Shown here piece by piece: positions 32,241-42,299 of a DNA stretch of 64,000 nt. Source of the stretch: Heliopora coerulea. Taxonomy: Eukaryota; Cnidaria; Anthozoa; Scleralcyonacea; Helioporidae. The notes below the pieces were generated by a model, which made no database searches, was not told the origin of the DNA, and saw nothing but the letters and a program-made list of their open reading frames with translations. The number at the start of each line of letters is the position of its first letter. Position 1 is the stretch's first letter. Position numbers and translations under genes: made by a program. The DNA lies in contig JASJOG010000065.1 of the NCBI GenBank assembly GCA_030142905.1, positions 643,501 through 707,500 of the forward strand. Direction: 5' to 3'.

Positions 32241-32730
32241 CTAACCAAAAGGAATCGTGTCAGCGCCCTGGTCCATGATGATACGCTTGTCGTAGACTAC
32301 CCTGTTTGACTTCTCGCCTAGTCTTTCCTGTTCACGATTCGAAGTGTGGGTGGCCCTCTTGTAATCTTTTCCTCATTGTCAATTTGCCCACTAATTCTAT
32401 CGTCTAAATTACCAATAAAACATTTCTCATTTTCAAAAACAAGTATTGGAATACTTTTGTAATTCGACCTGAACCCTCTATTTTGAACATTTTTGTTGTC
32501 CACAATTAATTCTATGGACGTAATTCTTTGGACTTGCGCAAACAAAATCTTTGACACGCGTAGCCTCCCCATATACCCCAAAAATCTCATTCGTAATTTA
32601 CCCAAGATAATCCCCAGTCCTAATGGTGATCGAGGACAGCCTGGCTTGCAAAGAAAAACACAGCTATCCGTATCGCCATACAAAACATTTTCTGCAGTTA
32701 AATGTTTGAGAAACATGAGAGCTTGGATAT
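32241..32730 (-). pseudogene. family B DNA polymerase C-terminal fragment of a mobile element
   Basis: The minus strand reads NVLYGDTDSCVFLCKPG, where YGDTDS is motif C of family B polymerases (the two catalytic Asp). It continues LGLGIILGKLRMRFLGYMGR, the usual segment after motif C. After a frame change near 32345 it ends VVYDKRIIMDQGADTIPFG and a stop. Such VxYDKR...PFG endings occur in polymerases of self-replicating DNA transposons and related elements (my recollection). The N-terminal two thirds are missing: the fragment stops where the tRNA-like repeats begin (about 32735). Confidence 0.75.
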
Positions 32731-32782
32731 ATTAAGGTAGATAAACGATCTTCAAGCTCGATATTCAGAAAATGATTTCTTA

Positions 32783-32854
32783 GCCCCAGACGGAGATCGA
32801 ACCCGCAACCTTCTGATGACCGGTGAGACGCTCTCACCATTGAGCTACCAAGAC
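32783..32854 (-). repeat. tRNA-like SINE head, copy 2
   Basis: Same 72-nt tRNA-like fold as the copy at 5044-5115. Changes: GAGAGCGTCTCACC in place of TAGAGCGTCTAACC, and GATCTCCG in the T arm. Confidence 0.7.
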
Positions 32855-32979
32855 TCAGATGGTGAGCTAAGGTGCAAGTTCGATATATATACAGTATGTA
32901 AGACCTAAGCGGAAGCCACTATATATTAATAATGATTGATGCAGTTCTTCAAGCTCGATATTCAGAAAATGATTTCTGA

Positions 32980-33051
32980 GCCCCAGACGGGGATCGAATC
33001 CGCAACCTTCTGATGACCGGTGAGACGCTCTAACCATTGAGCTACCAAGTC
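32980..33051 (-). repeat. tRNA-like SINE head, copy 3
   Basis: Same tRNA-like fold. The B box is changed to GGATTCGATCCC and the first acceptor bases are altered (GACTTGG). Confidence 0.7.
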
Positions 33052-33219
33052 TCAGATGGTGAGCTAAGGTGCAAGTTCGATATATATGTGCGACCTAAGC
33101 GGAAGCCACTATATATTAATAATGATTGATGCAGTATTAATATATTAATTATTAATATATAGTGGCTTCCGCTTAGGTCGCACATATATATCGAACTTGC
33201 AACTTAACTCACCATCTGA

Positions 33220-33250
33220 GTCCTGGTAGCTCAATGGTTAGAGCGTTAGT
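33220..33250 (+). repeat. tRNA-like SINE head, copy 4, truncated and inverted
   Basis: GTCCTGGTAGCTCAATGGTT then AGAGCGTTAGT, on the plus strand. It is lost after the D arm. Confidence 0.65.
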
Positions 33251-33399
33251 CAAATGAGCAAACATTCAGTGAGAATGAATCCTACTGAAAAGTATAGCTT
33301 CAACGCTAAAGCTTCATTGAAAACATATATTAAAATGAACAAAATTAACAATTATGCCTTGCTATCAAAGGTCATTTCATTATAACTAGAAACACACTT

Positions 33400-34230
33400 T
33401 CAACAGTTGTACAAGTTCGACACCAGTTTTACTTTGCGAAACCAGTTAATGAATTTTGAACCCTGCAAGTCAACAAATTTGTTTTAAGCAAGGTTAAAAT
33501 CTGCAAAATTTATTGATACTGGTATGCATTCTTTCCGATATTTGTACAGGTAGTTTAATTTTAAACCCTGGCTAAAATTTTTTTGAGCCGGTACAATATT
33601 TTAAATTGGTTGATTTCTTTTTGAGCCTCAAACAATATTTTTCAAACTGGTTCAATTTATTTGAACTGGGAAAATATTTTTTGAAATGGTTTGAGTTTTC
33701 ACTCACTGGACTCTCCCTCCAAAAATTTCTTATCCTCCAGCTGTATCCAAGGTTTCTTCCCAACCTCTACTATTATTTCCTCTCTGCCCAACTATTATCT
33801 TAACATTAACTATTCTTAATCCTAACACTATAACAACAATCCAAGCCACTGTTAAGTTAAAAACAGTAATCCTTAAAGAATATCACCTAGTTTGAAAATT
33901 ATTGAACTAGTTAAAAAACAGTTGTACCAGTTCAAAAGAAATTGAACCAGAGATAGTTGAATAATGATGCATACCTAACTTTCGAAACAAAACTTAAAAA
34001 ATTTTACCAATTTAAAAGAAATGTTTTGGTTTAAGAAAAATTAAACAAGTTCAAAAAATTTATACCATAAAAAACAAATAAATTGGTAAAAAAAAAATTA
34101 AACTGGTTAAAAAAACTCATACCACTTCAAAAGTGTACTGATTCAAAACAAATTAAATTGGTTGAAATTATAGCAGTCTAAAAATTATAGCAGTCTAAAA
34201 AGTATGTATTGGTTTGAAAAAGATTAAACT
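33400..34230. repeat. array of AACTGGTT / AACCAGTT-like motifs
   Basis: Some twenty variants of (T)GAACTGGTTCAA, AAACTGGTTAAA and ACCAGTTCAAAAG occur in both orientations, mostly direct on the left half and complementary on the right half, separated by a less repetitive centre (33700-33880). It looks like a decayed foldback element built from short subrepeats. No gene. Confidence 0.55.
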
Positions 34231-35854
34231 AAAAGGTACTCAGCCAATGAAGAAAGAAGAGGATATTTATCTTCATTTGATGACAAATACTTAGGTGGGT
34301 CAAAATCCAAATCCTCACATTCTTGAATCATAGGTTGATGAAGGTACATGGCCTTTTCTTCTTCAACTGTTACCATTCTTCTAGTTGATGATTATCCTTC
34401 TGTTTTTTTCCAATTCTCACTTTTCACCTGACGTCACAAGGCTTTCCAGATATGGGCATCCGCCATGTTGGTGTCCCTCAGGCTGTGAAATTTATGGTAT
34501 TAGTGAGCCATTTCTATCGACCTCTTGTGATTCCTTTTGAATTTTACGACTTTATTGTGGATTTATCGGACGAAAAAGCTGAAGACTCGAACACCCTTCC
34601 CTTCAATATTCCTGTGCTGTCAGAGTACGCCGGGGCTTAGGAAAAGCAAATAAGGCGACGATACCTTGAAAAGATATAAGTCGTAGGGGTTGACCCAACA
34701 AGCATTCCTAGTGAACAGTTCGATCCAGAGTGTTTGCCGCCCATAGAAGCGACGGATTTGCTTGGATATCTCGTCTGAGAGACAAGCTTTTATACAAGGC
34801 AGCAATTCAAAGCCTACAAGAGCTTGGAAGCCTTTAATCAAATGGTTTCTGGGTTTGTTACTTCAGTCCGAGGGTGCAATATTTCGAGTAAGCACGTTGT
34901 CGTCGCTGAAGTGCGACACTCTCAAAGAATGAATGGCCCGCTTGCAAGCATTTGGATAATCGCCGAGAACGATGGAACCATCCTTTCCTCGCATTGTTTT
35001 GGATGCAAAGCAGGGTTTGCTGAGTCACGTTCTCATATCGCCGCTGAGTTGTTTTACATTGAAGCTTGGACCCGAGTTAATGGTTAGTTTGTACACAAGT
35101 TAAATGTACATGGCTACTACCTACATATGTGAATGAAGTGCCCTATGCTTGAATTAAAAATATTGACTTCACTTCTGCTAAAAAGCTCAAGGAAAACTTA
35201 GATGCCAAAATCGATTGCTTGAACGAAAACAACACTGAAGATGCGTATTTAAATGAAAGTCAAGCGGAAACGGGGCGTCCCAGAGGTCATTCCCCATCAC
35301 CAGCGGAAATTACTTCTCTCTTTGAGAAATTTACTAACTGCAAAAATCAAGCCAGTAGCTTTGAGTTTGAGTAATGATTATGCTGATCAATTCATAGCTA
35401 AAATTTGAAATTTTCTGACTTTGAACATGAATCTTATGATTTAAGAAATACTGAATTAACTTTCAAAATATTCTATGCTAAATAAATATATTTAAGTTTT
35501 CCTTTTTTCCTAGGGTAGCTCGGCTCTGGAATAGTCACCTTTATATCTTTAAGGAAAATCAAGTTAATTTAAAGCTTCAAAAAGGAGTTGAGGGCATATT
35601 GCTTTGACATGGATCGTCAAGCCTGAACTGATATTATATTATATTTTACATATATTTAATTATATTTAATTATAATCTCAGCTTTACTATTTGAATTTTA
35701 GATATAAATATTGATACTTAATTTTATCTTGCATTTTTTTCCTGTAGATTTTATAGATTCTGTAATTTTATATTTTTTTTCATTTTTCTTTTGGTAGTCT
35801 TTTTGAGGGAAGTTTTTTTCCAGTTTCCAGGCTCCCATCAGCGTTTTGTTAATT

Positions 35855-35925
35855 TTATCTGGAATATTTTATCTGGAATACTTTATCTGGAATACTTTTA
35901 CTGGAATACTTGATCTGGAATACTA
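35855..35925 (+). repeat. tandem TATCTGGAATACTT repeat
   Basis: Five units of about 14 bp lie within the YqaJ-composite region, just before the exonuclease piece. Confidence 0.75.
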
Positions 35926-37085
35926 TGAACTGTTGCAGAAATGTGTAGAAGTTAAGTTGGAGATCTCACGTGAGAGGACACTAGAGATCAGTCAAAGGGC
36001 TCAGGATTCTTCCGTCACCGTGCTGGCAGGATCGGAGCTTTCGTAAGTGGGGCTGCTTTTCACAGTAATCTTGCACAACCTCCAGTCACCGATAAAAAGT
36101 GTTTGTCATCCAAACGTTTTCAAGTTGAACACTAAGGCCACAAGTAATGGGTGCAAACATGAGGATGATGCCATTCGTGCATGTGGAAATGAAATGAAAA
36201 CAACTCACTCTAGTTTTTCATTCACGGGATGTGGTCTCTTCATTAATGAGCAGCATCCTTTTTTACATGCAACACCAGACTTTCTCAGCTATCATGTGAT
36301 TGCTGTGGATTGGGTTGTGGGGAAGTTAAGTGTTCCATTTGCATAAAGGAGTGTGACTGATAAATATATATTGGAAAATAATTCCTGCTTAGAAAAAGTG
36401 AATAGTATTTTTCAACTGAAAAGGCAACACAATTACTAAGTCCAAGTGCAGCAGCAGCTGTTTACCTTAACTGACAGGAAATACTGTGACTTTATAGTAT
36501 GTGCCATTAGCCCTGACAGAGAACCACAAATAGTGCGAGAACGTATTTTCCCTGATTTGAATCACTGGCATACTGTAGTGCCAAAGCTTGAAACCTTTTG
36601 GAGAATAAGTGTCCTCCCAAAGATTCTGGGGCGATGGTACACAAGAAAGTGTACCTTGCCCGTCAGCAAACTCACTGGAAGTGCGATCTGCTTTTGTCGG
36701 GGACTATGGGGTGGGACTGTCATTACGCGTAGCAACACTAATTGTCCAGATAGAGAATTCCATCCATCATGTTTGGCTTTTAAACTCAGCTATGACCCTC
36801 CAAATATCGTACTGTTCTCACTGCAGTAGACTGCCGCAGTTCAAAAACAGAAAGGGGCGCTCGGCATCTGCAAAACAGTGTGCATAAGGTAGCCTACATA
36901 AACCAGGCTGCTTTGCAGTGTAACAGTATTTGTGTTTGTGCTTCTAAACCTAGCCCAACTGACAAACTGATAAAATGCCATTCACCCGACTGTAAGAATG
37001 GGAATTTTTTTCATCTGCCTGTATTGGTTTCAAAAGAATGCCAAATAATTCAAAGAGAACTTGGTAATGCCATGTCAGTAAAAAG

Positions 37086-37787
37086 GTGAACCAGCCAGTC
37101 AAAGCTACCACTTCTACTTCTTATGTGTTAACGCCAACACCATCTACACCTGACTCTGTCAGTGACAGTGATGATGATGTTAGTATCACCAAAGTAACAA
37201 TTGGTGCAGTTAACAAACAAAGTGTTCTTGCAAAGCTTGTTGAGAGTGATTATCAAATAATTGTCAGTCCAACTAGATGGCTTACTAGCGACATAATACA
37301 ACAGGCTCACGTTCTGTTACAGAAAGAAAATTTGTCAATCAAAGGATTTCAACGGCCCACTGTTGGCCCAGTACGCAACTTTGGTATAGCGTCTGGAGAA
37401 TTTGTCCAAATTCTGAACACAGGAAGTAATCATTGGGCATGTGTCAGCTCGACAGGATGTTTGCCTGGCCATGTAGTTCTTTATGATAGTCTTTATCATG
37501 ATGTGATTTGCCAAGAAGTGGAAAACCAAACTAATGACTTGCTAGGTGGTAGATTGGCTGGATTACGATATGTCTCTGTTCAACAACAAACAAATGGAAG
37601 TGACTGCAGTGTTTTTGCCATTGCCATTGCCATATGTCTCGCTTTTGGCACGGACCCAAGCCATGTGACTTTTGACATTCGAAGAATGCGTTCACATTTA
37701 GTTGCATGTCTCAGGGCTGAAAAAATGAGCATGTTGTTGTTGCGGTGTGCCAAGATTCCAATCCGCAAAAACAACACACGCCGATAA
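37086..37787 (+). pseudogene. Ulp1-like cysteine protease (C48) module
   Basis: The longest intact piece of the composite, 233 codons open to a TAA. The catalytic triad is visible: His in NHWACVS (about residue 118), Asp in VLYDSL (about 134), Cys in NGSDCSVFAIAIA (about 174), with the Gln of the oxyanion hole in VQQQTNGSDC. This is the C48 SUMO-protease fold. The first base triplet of the open frame is GTG and no ATG is near, so this is an internal part of a larger protein. N-terminal 60 residues are Thr/Ser-rich linker (TPTPSTPDSVSDSDDD). Being intact and with all catalytic residues, it is the best candidate for retained function here. Confidence 0.85.
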
Positions 37788-38084
37788 CAACTCAAAGCCG
37801 CCGCCAGAACAATACACCATCTTAATTAAAAAGTAATGATGCCGCTGTCCACGCACACTCACTAACTCATCATATCTATTTTTAGTTTTTATGTAACCGT
37901 CCTAATACATATATATAATTAACCTTGGTCTTTGTCCTCACTGTCATCTATCCGTTGAAGGTTACAGACTGATAACCGAAAGCTCATAATAAAATTTAAC
38001 ATCAGATCAGAGAGCGTTTAGATTTGTTAACTATGTTTAATCCTGGCTGCGCTTCCACCACTTTTTCCTAACTTTTACTGACTT

Positions 38085-39180
38085 GCTACACTTCGACACT
38101 AATCTTCGTGCCGTTTTAACAAGTTTTCTGAAGCAGTGAAAATTCTCATACTCACCCACGACAAGTTGCAAAGTATGGGAGAATCATTCCAACCTTTGGC
38201 AAAGTCCAGTAAAAGGCAAATGACGACCTTTCTCACTACTTTCAAATTCATGCGTGTCAGTATTGCCTTCTGAAGGAAATATCTCGCTAAAGACTCAAAG
38301 TTTTCTTCAGATCCACTGTTTTCTTCTATGCTTACCTTATCCTGTACATAGCCCTCTTCACTTCCAAGATTAAGACGTGAGTCAGCATTCAAGGCCTTGA
38401 TCATATTGCTCCCATTATGTGTTAACACAACACCAATGCTTCTGATCCCAATATCATATTGTGACTGAAGTGTTTTCAGTAAATGTAATATTCGGTGTAC
38501 AGCGTGTGGTGTTTAAAATAATCGAACAAGTGTAAAGTGTATCTCTTGTGATCGTTAGTATTGCAAAAAGTGGGCTAGAACACCAAGAAATGATGAGCAC
38601 ATCGCCTTCTTGCTCCAGATGTCCGCAGTAAGATTTATTTTTCTTACAGTCTGAAGAAGAGCGTTGATCTTCCGCTTCATTTCCACCAAGACCAATTCGA
38701 TTTCCTTGTCAAGGGCAGTTCGTCTTGACATACTTGTATACCTGGGATGAAGCTCTTCAACAGAGCTAGCTTCTTTGTTAACGCTCCATGGCTGCTACTC
38801 TCTCTTTGATAAGCATTTCCATTCATTAAGTCGTCCTGAGAGCGCTGTCTCTTATCCTTCGTAAATTAAGAAGAGATTTAAGTTCTCTTCTTTTCCTTTT
38901 CACTCCTGTACTGTCGCTCAGCTTCCTGGATTTCATCCCACTTTTCGTTATGCTTTTTCTCTAAATGTCTTTTGGAACTTGTACTAAATTTTCAACCTAC
39001 TTGTATTCCACAAGATTCAATCTTACAAACATTCTTTTTGACACATTCGACGTACAGAAAGTGGTCCCATACAGCACTTCTTGGTCTTCCTACAGTTGCT
39101 AGACAGTTGGATATGTTGGTCTGTCCAGCGTCTCTTTCAGTTACTTCAATTTTCGATTCCATCGTTTTTAACTGACTTCA
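38085..39180 (-). pseudogene. BED zinc finger / hAT transposase relic
   Basis: The minus strand starts with ATG at about 39168 (MESKIEVTERDAGQ). A BED-like zinc finger follows: SAVWDHFLYVECVKKNVCK, CGIQVG (then a TGA), KFSTSSKRHLEKKHNEKWDE. Further on: RKINLTADIWSKKAMCSSFL and GVLAHFLQ, then TDNGSNM-like LTHNGSNMIKAL and FSHTLQLVV near 38165, all in hAT transposase order. At least four stops or frame changes were seen, and the RNase H-like domain is cut before its C-terminal dimerisation part. It ends tail to tail with the Ulp1 composite. Confidence 0.8.
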
Positions 39181-39807
39181 GACTTGGCAATTGCTATATT
39201 ACGTGTGTACTAACTGCCTTTACTTCGAACAAATGAACGAACTACTTGTCCCAAGAAGCGCTGGACAAAATATGGCGGGAAAGCAAAGGCAAGTGAATTT
39301 ACCGTTGACCTCTAGACTCAAATGAAATGCAGTCATTTATTACGGGTGAATATAAATGTTTACGGAAAGACACGACTGCGTGTGCATGTTTCAAACTGCG
39401 GTTTGCCTTCGAGTTGGACATGCAGTAATGTCATGTCTTTTTACCGTCAAATAACCTTTTCCCAGTTTTACTAGTTTTGATTTAGTCCCCACCAGTTTCA
39501 TCTGTTTAGTTTCAGTTCCCAGATCTCAATGTAATTTATTCTTGTTCAGCCCTAGCCCTTCACACCGGTTTTGTTTTTGTTACTGTTTAGTTCTTGTACT
39601 CATCATTAAAAGTTCTTCAGTTTTAGTTTAGTTTTAGTAATGTAATTCTTCCCGACTTCACTAAAATAGGGTTTTAGTTCGAGTTCTAGTTGACTAAAAC
39701 AGCACTAGCATAAGGACCCGTCTATACGGACGATTTTGTACTTTACGATTGTCATCCTGGCGTATGCATTAAGCCTACGACCGTCTATGTAGCAAGATAT
39801 CTACTTT
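39181..39807. other. spacer, nothing recognised
   Basis: T-rich sequence with a run of TTTAGTT-like words (39470-39690). No gene. Confidence 0.4.
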
Positions 39808-40285
39808 TAGCGTATACCTCGCAGGTGAATAGTGTTTTTTGTGCAATCTGATTGGTTCCCCTACCTCGGAATATCTTGCACTATTTACCTTCGAGAAAAA
39901 CGGGATGACGTCCCGTTTTGTTTCAGTTACGGAAGAACTTTTTTACATAAACAAAGTCGCAGTGCCATACAATAGCAAAAAACAAACGAAATTTGGTAAT
40001 AATGTCTTCAAAAATATGTATTACTTTTACTTTTTAGCGATAAATGCATCTAGGATGAGTTCAAAATGCTTTGTTCACAAACGATGAGTGGGCGACAAGC
40101 CGACCGAGTTCGGTAAGACTGTTTTAAAAATTTGAAATATAAATGTGAAAACAATTATGCGAGGTATATGCTAAAACAATTATTCACCTCAGTGTAGGTG
40201 AATAGTGCAGATTATTTACCTCACCGCTTTGCGGCTCGGTTAGTATTCACGACTATTCACCTCCACTTCGGTGAATAATTGTTAA
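39808..40285 (+). mobile_element. MITE family D, copy 2
   Basis: Begins AGCGTATACCTCGCAGGTGA and ends GGTGAATAATTGTT. Inside: CGTTTTGTTTCAGTTACGGA, AGAACTTTTTT and GCGATAAATGCA, all shared with 55258-55565. A hairpin around ATTCACCTCAG...GGTGAATAGT is present. Confidence 0.7.
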
Positions 40286-41278
40286 ACATGATTTGCTACA
40301 GTTTTTCCTCGATGCCCTCGTCGGTTTAACACATGCTGCAAGACGTCAATCGCAAGGCCCAAAACTCTCAAGTGTAAACGGGCCTTAAGGCAAGCGCCTA
40401 GACCGTCAGGCTGTTGTTCCAATTCTGTTAAGCGATTCGGTCTTTTTCACTGACGTAGAAAAATAGCACATCTTTGAGACAACCTCAAGACATACAAACA
40501 ATTGTACTATATTTGTTTTTGGTAGACTAAAGAATATAAGACAAAGCAGCGTAATGATTAACTGGAACTTTACTCAAGTCCATTTGATTGTTCTACCAAT
40601 AACGTCAACTTTTTCCTCTCTTACTCGTTTACAGGAGCAAAATGCTAAAATAACAAAGAAACAAATGAAGCGAGTTGAAACGTAGTTGAGAATGGTAACA
40701 CTACTGTGTTAAGTAGGAACATGAGAAAATGGTAAGAACATGAAAAAATAAGTGAAATTAGAGTAGGTTTTAGAGCCACTGATCACGATTCCGGAATGAT
40801 GACTCACGGTCAAAAAGTGAAGCAAAAAATGGGGTTCTTTTTTTGCTATCAGCTTCAGGTCCGTGCCCAGGTGAATTCCAATGCTGCAGAGGAACTAAAG
40901 TTTTAATGAAGAGCTGACAGGGTGCTTATGATGACGAATGGCTTTAACACTTCTCCCGATATCTGTTTTCGATCTTGTTCAGGGCTCCAAATTAATGAAA
41001 AAATCCGGTCGCGAAAATGTCATTAATAAAAAGCTCAAGTTCCAAAAACAGATAAAAATTAGTTGTGGAAATTTTGTGAACTTTTGATTTGTTCCGACAG
41101 CCATAAGTTGCGCGAAAGTTCCAATAGAAAAATTAACCGTAAAACTTCGTCCCTTTAAATTATCGAGGTAAGATATTGAAAAATTGGAAAAATGTATAAT
41201 AATAAATGAGCTTCAAGTACGAAAGTTTCAAAGAATCATGATCAAGTTTCAAAGAGTCATGTTTCAAAGAATCATGGT

Positions 41279-41303
41279 CGTGTTCAAGCTGAGCTTGAAC
41301 ACG
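41279..41303. repeat. perfect 12-bp palindrome
   Basis: CGTGTTCAAGCT, a single G, and AGCTTGAACACG. It is preceded by three short direct repeats of GTTTCAAAGA(A/G)TCATG (41245-41276). Confidence 0.85.
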
Positions 41304-41716
41304 ATAAGAACATGACAGGATCAATTTTTGGTCGCATGAATGGTTTGATCTTTTTGCTTAAATTTTTTACTTCTTTGATATTTTACATTGGGCAGTCGGT
41401 TATGGTCAGGATGACAGTTTGACTTACGGTTAGGTTTAGTGCTGTAATTTCTAAAAGTATGTGGCAGATCAGGAACTTAGTCCCAAGGATTTCAACCTCA
41501 GGAGTTTACAAAACGGCCCAGCCAGCTGGGCGAACGTTTGGCGACTACCAACTCGCCAAGTGTTAAACCAAAGTCAGCAGTGGCATTACCTTATCAGCAG
41601 AATATTCCGGCGCGCTTCTTACTCAAGGTTGATTCTGAACTATTTTATGCGTGGATTAAGAATCTTTTCGGTTATCGGAGTTTTATTTACTGACCGTATG
41701 ATAACCAAATCCTCAT

Positions 41717-41985
41717 AAAAATTTCACTTGAAATTTCACATTTGACAAAACTATTCGATATGTGAATTGTTTCAATTCCACATGTGAAATTAATTTTCAT
41801 ATGTGAATTTTCCATTTCATATGTGAAATACTTGTTTGGTACACTAAGATTTCACATGCCAAATTTTGAACTAGTTCATTTCACATGTGAATTGGGTATT
41901 TCATATGTGAATAGGTTCCCATTTTATATGTTAAAATGTTCCAATTCCATAAGTTTTCACACGGGAAATGACGTGAAAGTTTCGT
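41717..41985. repeat. palindrome-cluster repeat B, copy 2
   Basis: Same start (CATAAAAATTTCA), same CACATGTGAAA / TTTCATATGTGAA variants in the same order, and same end (TTTCGTCAG) as 13721-13975. Confidence 0.75.
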
Positions 41986-42299
41986 CAGCGAAACGCCAAA
42001 CACGTACTTAAGCCTTCAAATGAAGTGCTCTCGGGGTAGAATGTCATTCTATTCACTTTTTTCCCTCCTCCGAAACTAATCTGCCCGCTGTTCCTTTTTC
42101 TTGATCCACTGCTCTACCCTTTTCATCTTTCTTGCCCTCCCCGTTCCTACGATCCCTTCCCATCCTCACAAGATAAAGCACATAGAGATCATATATTAAG
42201 TACGGGGGTATTGTAGCTAAATGTCACTCAACCGCGGGAAAAAAATTGCGTTCTGCCATACATATGGGCGTCCTAAAGTATGAAAACAAAATCTAATTG

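Larger units (their letters stand above)
32735..33250. repeat. cluster of two direct and one inverted tRNA-like repeat units
   Basis: Two ~195-bp direct units (CTTCAAGCTCGATATTCAGA...GCGGAAGCCACTATATATTA) end in AATAATGATTGATGCAGT at about 32942 and 33136. Then TAATATATAGTGGCTTCCGC opens an inverted third unit that is cut off near 33250. The centre of the inversion is the AT-rich run around 33137-33160, able to extrude a hairpin. Confidence 0.8.
34440..37790 (+). pseudogene. composite SWIM - YqaJ exonuclease - PHD - PHD - Ulp1 protease gene, broken
   Basis: Plus-strand coding-like pieces follow each other in one order. 34700-35087: SFYTRQQFKAYKSLEAFNQ...VRHSQRM...HCFGCKAGFAESRSHIAAE, a SWIM-like segment with one Cys lost. 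35152-35373: DFTSAKKLKENLDAKI...AEITSLFEKF. 35930-36360: [50 protein letters not shown], a YqaJ-type exonuclease with ATPD and EVK. 36446-36700: KYCDFIVCAI...WRISVLPKILGRWYTRK. 36690-36870: PHD-like CFCR...CPDREFHPSCL. 36925-37020: a second PHD-like CVCASK...CHSPDCKNGNFFHL. 37086-37787: Ulp1. Stops and frame changes separate most pieces. Related multidomain proteins are repeated in cnidarians (recollection). Its role is unknown; a mobile or domesticated element is plausible. Confidence 0.8.
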
